A stretch of DNA of 64,000 nt, taken from assembly GCA_945910005.1 (NCBI GenBank), contig OX246737.1, forward strand, positions 84,103,414 to 84,167,413. The letters are read 5' to 3'. Under the pieces are notes generated by a model that was not told where the DNA came from, did not search any database, and worked only from the letters and a program-made list of their open reading frames with translations. Shown piece by piece: positions 57,241 to 64,000 of this stretch (its first letter is position 1; the number at the start of each line of letters is the position of its first letter). Made by a program: the position numbers and the translations under genes. The DNA comes from Isoperla grammatica. Taxonomy: Eukaryota; Arthropoda; Insecta; Plecoptera; Perlodidae.

Positions 57241-58092
57241 ACTGTACGTGATAAACCCTGCGCTTAGTCAGTGACATGAGAGCAACTACATGCAACATAT
57301 TAGGACAACGCATGTTACCTCGCTTGTGACGGTGACTGTACTTGATAAACCCTCCGCTAAGTCAGTGAGATGAGACAACTTCATGCAACATATTAGGACA
57401 ACGCATGTTTCCTCGCTTGTGACGGTGACTGTACGTGATAAACCCTGCGCTAAGTCAGTGACATGAGAGCAGCTACATGCAACATATGAAGACAACGCAT
57501 GTTTCCTCGCTTGTGACGGTGACTGTACGTGATAAACCCTGCGCTAAGTCAGTGACATGAGAGCAACTACATGCAACATATGAAGACAACGCATGGTTCA
57601 TCGCTTGTGACGGTGACTGTACTTGATAAACCCTGCGCTAAGTCAGTGACATGAAAGCAACTACATGCAACATATGAAGACAACGCATGTTTCCTCCCTT
57701 GTGACAGTGACTGTACGTGATACACCCTGCGCTAAGTCAGTGACATGAGAGCAACTACATGCAACATATGAAGACAACACATGTTTCCTCGTTTGTGACG
57801 GTAACAGTACTTGATAAACCCTGCGCTAAGTCAGTGACATGAGAGCAACTACATGCAACATATGAAGACAACACATGTTTCCTCGCTTGTAAAGTGACTG
57901 TACTTGATAAACCCTGCGCTAAGTCAGTGACATGAGAGCAACTACATGCAACATATGAAGACAACGCATGTTTCCTCGCTTGTGAAGGTGACTGTACTTG
58001 ATAAACCCTGCGCTAAGTCAGTGACATGAGAGCAACTACATGCAACATATGAAGACAATGCATGTTTCCTCGCTTGTGACGGTGACTGTACT
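57241..58092 (+). repeat. Satellite tract with local 563-bp repeat, first copy
   Basis: The left part, 57.24-57.95 kb, copies 52.92-53.63 kb (offset 4319; GAGATGAGAC at 53048 and 57367). From 57530 the same series repeats at +563 bp (GCATGGTTCA at 57591 and 58154) over about 435 bp. The 563-bp unit is six monomers, one of them a base short (CTTGTAAAGTG). Confidence 0.8.
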
Positions 58093-61000
58093 TGATAAAC
58101 CCTGCGCTAAGTCAGTGACATGAGAGCAACTACATGCAACATATGAAGACAACGCATGGTTCATCGCTTGTGACGGTGACTGTACTTGATAAACCCTGCG
58201 CTAAGTCAGTGACATGAAAGCAACTACATGCAACATATGAAGACAACGCATGTTTCCTCCCTTGTGACGGTGACTGTACGTGATACACCCTGCGCTAAGT
58301 CAGTGACATGAGAGCAACTACATGCAACATATGAAGACAACACATGTTTCCTCGTTTGTGACGGTAACAGTACTTGATAAACCCTGCGCTAAGTCAGTGA
58401 CATGAGAGCAACTACATGCAACATATGAAGACAACACATGTTTCCTCGCTTGTAAAGTGACTGTACTTGATAAACCCTGCGCTAAGTCAGTGACATGAGA
58501 GCAACTACATGCAACATATGAAGACAACACATGTTTCCTCGCTAATGACGGTGACTGTACGTGATAAACCCTGCGTGAAGTCAGTGACATGAAAGCAACT
58601 ACATGCAACATATTAGGACAACGCATGTTTCCTCGCTTGTGACGGTAACTGTACGTGATAAACCCTGCGCTAAGTCAGTGACATGAGAGCAACTACATGC
58701 AACATAATAGTACAACGCATGTTTCCTCGCTTGTGAAGGTGACTGTACTTGACAAACCCTGCGCTAAGTCAGTGACATGAGAGCAACTACATGCAACATA
58801 TGAAGACAACGCATGTTTCTCGCTTGTAAAGGTGACTGTACTTGATAAACCCTGCGGTAAGTCAGTGACATGAGAGCAACTACATGCAACATATGAAGAC
58901 AATGCATGTTTCCTCGCTTGTGACGGTGACTGTACTTGATAAACCCTGCGCTAAGTCAGTGACATGAGAGCAACTACGTGAAACATATTAGGACAACGCA
59001 TGTTTCCTCGCTTGTGACGGTGACTGTACGTGATAATCCCTGCGCTAAGTCAGTGACATGAGGGCAACTACATGCAACATATAAAGACAACGCATGTTTC
59101 CTCGCTTGTGAAGGTGACTGTACGTGATAAACCCTGCGTAAAGTCAGTGACATGAAAGCAACTACATGCAACATATTAGGACAACGCATGTTTCCTCGCT
59201 TGTGACAGTGACTGTACGTGATAAACCCTGCGCTAAGTCAGTGACATGAGAGCAACTACATGAAACATATTAGGACAACGCATGTTTCCTCGCTTGTGAA
59301 GGTGACTGTACTTGATAAACCCTGCACTAAGTCAGTGACATGAGAGCAACTACATGCAACATATAAGGACAACGCATGTTTTCTCGCTTGTGAAGGTGAC
59401 TGTACTTGATAAACCCTGCTCTAAGTCAGTGACATGAGAGCAACTACATGCAACATATGAAGACAACGCATGTTTCCTCGCTTGTGAAGGTGACTGTACT
59501 TGATAAACCCTGCGCTAAGTCAGTGACATGAGAGCAACTACATGCAACATAAGAAGACAACGCATGTTTCCTCGCTTGTCACGGTAACTGTACATGATAA
59601 ACCCTGCGCTAAGTCAGTGACATGAGAGCAACTACATGCAACAAATTAGGACAACACATGTTTACTCGCTTGTGAAGGTGACTGTACTTGATAAACCCTA
59701 CGCTAGGTCAGTGACATGAGAGCAACTACATGAAACATATTAGGACAACGCATGTTTCCTCGCTTGTGACGGTGACTGTACGTGATAAACCCTGCGCTAA
59801 GTCAGTGACATGAGAGCAACTACATGCAACATATGAAGACAACGCATGTTTCCTCGCTTGTGAAGGTGACTGTAATTGATTAACCCTGCGCTAAGTCAGT
59901 GACATGAGAGCAACTACATGCAACATATGAAGACAACGCATGTTTCCTCGCTTGTGAAGGTGACTGTACTTGATAAACCCTGCGCTAAGTAAGTGACATG
60001 AGGGCAACTACATGCAACATATGAAGACAACGCATGTTTCCTCGCTTGTGAAGGTGACTGTACTTGATAAACCCTGCGCTAAGTCAGTGACATGAGAGCA
60101 ACTACATGCAATATGTGAAGACAATGCATGTTTCCTCGCTTGTGACGGTGACTGTACTTGATAAACCCTGCGCTAAGTCAGTGACATGAGAGCAACTACA
60201 TGAAGCATATTAGGACAACGCATGTTTCCTCGCTTGTGACGGTGACTGTACGTGATAATCCCTGCGCTTAGTCAGTGACATGAGGGAAACTTCATGCAAC
60301 ATATGAAGACAACGCATGTTTCCTCGCTTGTGAAGGTGACTGTACTTGATTAACCCTGCGCTAAGTCAGTGACATGAGAGCAACTACTTGCAACATATTA
60401 GGACAACGCATGTTTCCTCGCTTGTGAAGGTGACTGTACTTGATAAACCCTGCGCTCAGTCAGTGACATGAGAGCAACTACATGCAACATATGAAGACAA
60501 CGCATGTTTCATCGCTTGTTAAGGTGACTGTACTTGATAAACCCTGCGCTAAGTCAGTGACATGAGAGCAACTACATGCAACATATGAGGACAACGCATG
60601 TTTCCTCGCTTGTGACGGTGACTGTACTTGATAAACCCTGCGTTAAGTCAGTGACATGAGGTCAACAACATGCAACATATGAAGACAACGCATGTTTCCT
60701 CGCTTGTGACGGTGACTGTACGTGATAAACCCTGCGCTAAGTCAGTGACATGAGAGCAACTACATGCAACATATGAAGACAACGCATGTTTCCTCGCTTG
60801 TGAAGGTGACTGTACTTGATAAACCCTGCGCTAAGTCAGTTACATGAGAGCAACTACATGCAACATAAGAAGACAACGCATATTTCCTCGCTTGTCACGG
60901 TAACTGTACATGATAAACCCTGCGCTAAGTCAGTGACATGAGAGCAACTACATGCAACAAATTAGGACAACGATGTTTTCTCGCTTGTGAAGGTGACTGT

Positions 61001-62040
61001 ACTTGATAAACCCTGCGCTTAGTCAGTGACATGAGAACAACTACATGAAACATATTAGGACAACGCATGTTTCCTCGCTTGTGACGGTGACTGTACGTGA
61101 TAAACCCTGCGCTAAGTCAGTGACATGAGAGCAACTACATGCAACATATGAAGACAACGCATGTTTCCTCGCTTGTGAAGGTGACTGTACTTGATAAACC
61201 CTGCGCTAAGTCAGTGACATGAGAGCAACTACATAAAACATATTAGGACATCGCATGTTACCTCGCTTGTGACGGTGACTGTACGTGATAAACCCTGCTT
61301 AAGTCAGTGACATGAGAGCAACTACATGCAACATATGAAGACAACGCATGTTTCCTCGCTTGTGAAGGTGACTGTACTTGATAAACCCTGCGCTAAGTCA
61401 GTGACATGAGAGCAATTACATGCAACATATGAAGACAATGCATGTTTCCTCGCTTGTGACGGTGACTGTACTTGATAAACCCTGCGCTAAGTCAGTGACA
61501 TGAGAGCAACTACATAAAACATATTAGGACAACGCATGTTTCCTCGCTTGTGACGGTGACTGTACGTGATAATCCCTGCGCTAAGTCAGTGACATGAGGG
61601 CAACTACATGCAACATATGAAGACAACGCATGTTTCCTCGCTTGTGAAGGTGACTGTACTTGATAAACCCTGCGCTAAGTCAGTGACATGAGAGCAACTA
61701 CATGCAACATATGAAGACAATGCATGTTTCCTCGCTTGTGACGGTGACTGTACTTGATAAACCCTGCGCTAAGTCAGTGACATGAGAGCAACTACATGCA
61801 ACATATGAAGACAACGCATGTTTCCTCGCTTGTGAAGGTGACTGTACTTGATAAACCCTGCGCTAAGTCAGTGACATGAGTGCAACTACATGCAACATAT
61901 AAGGACAACGCATGTTTCCTCGCTTGTGACGGTGACTGTACTTGATAAACCCTGCGCTAAGTCAGTGACATGAGAGCAACTACATGCAACATATGAAGAC
62001 AACGCATGTTTCCTCGCTTGTGACGGTGACTGTACGTGAT
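58093..62040 (+). repeat. 4882-bp duplication, later copy
   Basis: Follows 53.24-57.16 kb marker for marker: the CTAATGACGG monomer, the AATAGTACAAC monomer, the one-base-short TTTCTCGCTTG, GCAATATGTG and GTCAACAACATG. Fifty-two monomers less 6 bp separate the copies. A series of single-base differences marks it as older than the 4697-bp duplication. Confidence 0.83.
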
Positions 62041-62464
62041 AAACCCTGCGCTAAGTCAGTGACATGAGAGCAACTACATACAACATATGAAGACAACGCA
62101 TGTTTCCTCGCTTGTGACGTTGACTGTACGTGATAAACCCTGCGCTAAGTCAGTGACATGAGAGCAACTACATGCAACATATGAACACAACGCATGTTTC
62201 CTCGCTTGTGAAGGTGACTGTACTTGATAAACCCTGCGCTAAGTCAGTGACATGAGAGCATCTACATGCAACATATAAAGACAACGCATGTTTCCTCGCT
62301 TGTCACGGTAACTGTACTTGATAAACCCTGCGCTAAGACAATGACATGAGAGCAACTACATGCAACAAATTAGGACAACGCATGTTTCCTCGCTTGTGAA
62401 GGTGACTGTACTTGAAACCCTGCGCTAAGTCATTGACATGAGAGCAACTTCATGAAACAACATA
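62041..62464 (+). repeat. Satellite module left of the transposon
   Basis: Copy of the module at 6.6-7.0 and 16.6-16.97 kb (ATATGAACAC at 6719, 16687 and 62179), ending in a broken monomer, CATGAAACAACATA. One monomer here has CTTGAAACCC, two bases short. Confidence 0.85.
62454..62464 (+). repeat. Probable target-site duplication, left
   Basis: GAAACAACATA, which is the right-hand GAAACATA with an extra AAC. Offsets to two paralogous modules rise by exactly 725 bp across the element. That equals 716 for the element, 8 for the duplicated target and 3 for the AAC, minus 2 for the short CTTGAAACCC monomer. Confidence 0.65.
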
Positions 62465-62509
62465 GGTAATTATGGCCTGGAGCTGATTCGTTTTGAACTC
62501 ACCTTTTTT
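62465..62509 (+). repeat. Left terminal inverted repeat
   Basis: Forty-five bases, of which 62465-62502 are the perfect reverse complement of 63143-63180. One C/T mismatch at 62503 is followed by six matching T. In this transposon class the ends are where transposase binds and cuts. Confidence 0.95.
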
Positions 62510-62706
62510 ATGTATTCCTTTGCGATATTGATAATTTGCGTAGTACATAATTGTTATTTCATTATTTATCTGTAAGCTACAGTGATTTTCAATACAAATA
62601 GTATCTTCTATCATATTAAATTATCATTTTGAAGATGCATCGATTTCACAACAAAATCACGTTAAATATGGCAATATGGCGTACGTACGAGTGCGCAGCT
62701 GTTCGA

Positions 62707-62725
62707 AGCACACAAGAAGTGTGCT
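62707..62725. other. Small perfect hairpin in the transposon
   Basis: AGCACAC, loop AAGAA, then GTGTGCT: a seven-base stem. No T-run follows and no gene is adjacent, so I do not call it a terminator. Significance unknown. Confidence 0.6.
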
Positions 62726-62760
62726 ACCAACGTAAGTACATAAAAAAAAACTACATCTGA

Positions 62761-62938
62761 ATCAAAGTGACTTTGCTCAGCTACCTGACATCCTACGAAA
62801 TTCGGTTAGGTTAGGGGATCAGGTTGAGGATTGCCCACGAAAGTTAGTACGGTTACTTTCGTGGGCAATCCTCAACCTGATCCCCTAACCTAACCGAATT
62901 TCGTGGGATGTCAGGTAGCTGGGCAAAGTCACTTTGAT
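62761..62938. repeat. Long near-perfect hairpin, 84-nt arms, 10-nt loop
   Basis: The arms 62761-62844 and 62855-62938 are inverted copies with two mismatches (CTCAG against CCCAG; ATCCTACG against ATCCCACG), separated by TAGTACGGTT. CTAC at 62751-62754 and GTAG at 62941-62944 may extend the stem past a small internal loop. The arms carry GGTTAGGTTAGGGG and its complement, hence two TTAGG units. It may be a nested foldback element or an inverted duplication within the transposon; if transcribed it would form long double-stranded RNA. Confidence 0.93.
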
Positions 62939-63135
62939 TTGTAGATTGGCAGCACTGCAACGAACACGAAGCGGATAACATGGAAGAAGGTGTAAACTTT
63001 TACCATAAAAACTTTAACAATCATTTAATAACTTTCAAAAGTAAATACTATATCATAATGTACATCAAAATAAAGGCAATTAAACATTGAACAATAAAAA
63101 TAACACTTCAAACAAAACTTCGGCGTTTTTCAATG

Positions 63136-63180
63136 AAAAAAAGTGAGTTCAAAACGAATCAGCTCCAGGCCATAATTACC
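63136..63180 (-). repeat. Right terminal inverted repeat
   Basis: Reverse complement of 62465-62509 with one mismatch, ending CCATAATTACC against the satellite. Confidence 0.95.
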
Positions 63181-63188
63181 GAAACATA
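63181..63188 (+). repeat. Probable target-site duplication, right
   Basis: GAAACATA, the normal satellite sequence at this monomer position, directly abutting the right terminus. Confidence 0.65.
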
Positions 63189-64000
63189 TTAGGACAACGC
63201 ATGTTTCCTCGCTTGTGACGGTGACTGTACGTGATAAACCCTGCGCTAAGTCAGTGACATGAGAGCAACTACATGCAACATATGAAGACAACGCATGTTT
63301 CCTCGCTTGTAAAGGTGACTGTACTTGATAAACCCTGCGCTAAGTCAGTGACATGAGAGCAACTACATGCAACATATGAAGACAACGCATGTTTCCTCGC
63401 TTGTGAAGGTGACTGTACTTGATAAACCCTGCGCTTAGTCAGTGACATGAGAGCAACTGCATGCAACATATGAAGACAACGCATGTTTCCTCGCTTGTCA
63501 CGGTAACTGTACATGATAAACCCTGCGCTAAGTCAGTGACATGAGAGCAACTACATGCAACATATTAGGACAATGCATGTTTCCTCGCTTGTGAAGGTGA
63601 CTGTACTTGATAAACCCTGCGCTAAGTCAGCGACATGAGAGCAACTACATGCAACATATGAAGACAACACATGTTTCCTCGCTTGTGACGGTGACTGTAC
63701 GTGATAAACCCTGCGTGAAGTCAGTGACATGAAAGCAACTACATGCAACATATTAGGACAACGCATGTTTCCTCGCTTGTGACTATGACTGTACGTGATA
63801 AACCCTGCGCTAAGTCAGTGACATGAGAGCAACTACATGCAACATATGAAGACAACGCATGTTTCATCGCTTGTGACGGTGACTGTACTTGATAAACCCT
63901 GCGCTAGGTCAGTGACATGAAAGCAACTACATGCAACATATGAAGACAACGCATGTTTCCTCGCTTGTGACGGTGACTGTACGTGATAAACCCTGCGCTA
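63181..64000 (+). repeat. 94-bp satellite array, continuation to the right
   Basis: The satellite resumes directly after the transposon with GAAACATATTAGGAC, the second half of the monomer broken at 62464, and continues in the same orientation past the window end. The variant order here is CATATTAGGACAATGC, then the ACACATG form, then GCGTGAAGTC. It matches 7.35-8.0 kb and 17.3-18.0 kb, so this tract is another copy of that higher-order module. No gene is present. Confidence 0.97.

Larger units (their letters stand above)
1..62464 (+). repeat. 94-bp satellite array, main tract
   Basis: Head-to-tail tandem array with a 94-bp period; 1-94, 95-188, 189-282 and 283-376 are consecutive monomers. 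I number the monomer from the C of CGCTAAGTCA. Steady landmarks are GTCAGTGAC (7-15, an odd palindrome), GAGAGCAAC (18-26), CATGTTTCC (51-59) and GATAAACCCTG (84-94). GC is about 47% for the common form, with five CpG sites. Positions 37-44 vary between a few set forms: ATATGAAG, ATATTAGG, ATAAGAAG and AAATTAGG. Positions 70 and 82 also vary (GACGG or GAAGG; TACGTG or TACTTG). All monomers I read have the same orientation. No gene is embedded: minus-strand open frames of 61-102 codons recur only because the satellite recurs. I do not recognise the family. A centromeric or heterochromatic role is possible but is inference. Confidence 0.98.
62465..63180. mobile_element. Non-autonomous DNA transposon (MITE-like), 716 bp
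   Basis: The sole interruption of the satellite. Its ends are inverted repeats of 45 bp with one mismatch, the outer 38 bp perfect, starting GGTAATTATGGCC and ending GGCCATAATTACC. The interior is AT-rich and has no substantial open frame; the longest ATG frame I noted is 36 codons at 62980-63090. A large hairpin fills the centre. Flanks read GAAACAACATA on the left and GAAACATA on the right, consistent with an 8-bp target duplication plus a 3-bp AAC change on the left. The broken monomer is of the CATGAAACATATTAGG type. An 8-bp duplication fits hAT, P or Merlin elements; the GG terminus is more like Merlin, but I cannot assign a superfamily. It would need a transposase from elsewhere to move. 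Confidence 0.9.

Noticed and set aside
1..62464. CRISPR array (regular short repeats)
   Set aside because: There are no unique spacers. The whole 94-bp unit repeats, with no cas genes and no leader.
1..62464. AP-1 or CRE-like regulatory sites (TAAGTCAGTGAC, TGACGGTGAC)
   Set aside because: Short partial matches found in nearly every monomer. No promoter or transcript evidence, so no regulatory claim is made.
62707..62725. Intrinsic terminator hairpin
   Set aside because: The stem is good, but there is no U-run and no upstream gene, and the context is eukaryotic.
62802..62815. Telomere or interstitial telomeric array
   Set aside because: Only two TTAGG units per arm, inside a hairpin. Too short for a telomeric tract.
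62980..63090. 36-codon ATG frame in the transposon
   Set aside because: Short, AT-rich, with no motif, and of a length expected by chance. A transposase would need several hundred codons.
778..63766. About sixty minus-strand open frames of 61-102 codons with near-identical predicted proteins
   Set aside because: They are the same satellite frame repeated. The 94-bp period shifts the frame each monomer, ends are set by single-base variants, no start context or flanking gene structure exists, and single-base indels are tolerated freely. Not coding.
1..64000. A novel multi-gene system hidden in the array
   Set aside because: I read the tract for non-satellite sequence and found only 62465-63180. 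Nothing in it encodes a credible protein or structured RNA gene.

Overview
This window is almost entirely one tandem satellite array. A 94-bp monomer repeats head to tail from base 1 to 62464 and again from 63181 to 64000, about 670 copies by length, and it runs off both window ends. The only non-satellite DNA is a 716-bp AT-rich insertion at 62465-63180. It has 45-bp terminal inverted repeats and a large internal hairpin, and reads as a non-autonomous DNA transposon (MITE-like). I find no protein-coding gene, rRNA, tRNA, CRISPR array or bacterial-type promoter or terminator. The many 60-100 codon open frames, all on the minus strand, are one satellite frame read again and again. Because 94 is not a multiple of three, the frame changes with every monomer, and no frame stays open much beyond three monomers.

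The organism is a eukaryote: no prokaryote is known to me with tens of kilobases of uninterrupted satellite. The transposon hairpin carries tandem TTAGG/CCTAA units, a motif common in arthropod genomes and the usual insect telomere unit, so an arthropod is my best guess, weakly supported. The monomer keeps five CpG sites in 94 bp, which argues against a heavily CpG-methylated genome. A centromeric, pericentromeric or other heterochromatic location is plausible but not shown.

Layout, from diagnostic variants and constant offsets measured by eye: 1-470, a local 188-bp dimer subarray; about 471-6600, two copies of a roughly 3.1-kb higher-order block, with a third, deleted copy at about 8.65-10.6 kb; about 6.4-8.65 kb, a block that recurs 9968 bp downstream; about 10.8-15.5 kb, a 2627-bp duplication; about 15.63-21.45 kb, a 2913-bp tandem duplication; 21.45-25.02 kb, a mosaic; 25.02 to about 50.2 kb, a very large tandem duplication whose first copy carries two extra nested blocks (2482 and 1502 bp); 45.74-55.12 kb, an overlapping 4697-bp tandem duplication; about 53.2-62.04 kb, a 4882-bp duplication; 62.04-64 kb, a copy of the 6.6-8 kb module, interrupted by the transposon.

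No genes act together here. What the window records is the history of a satellite: repeated unequal exchange at scales from 13 bp to over 10 kb, followed by one transposon insertion that is absent from every other copy of the same higher-order block.
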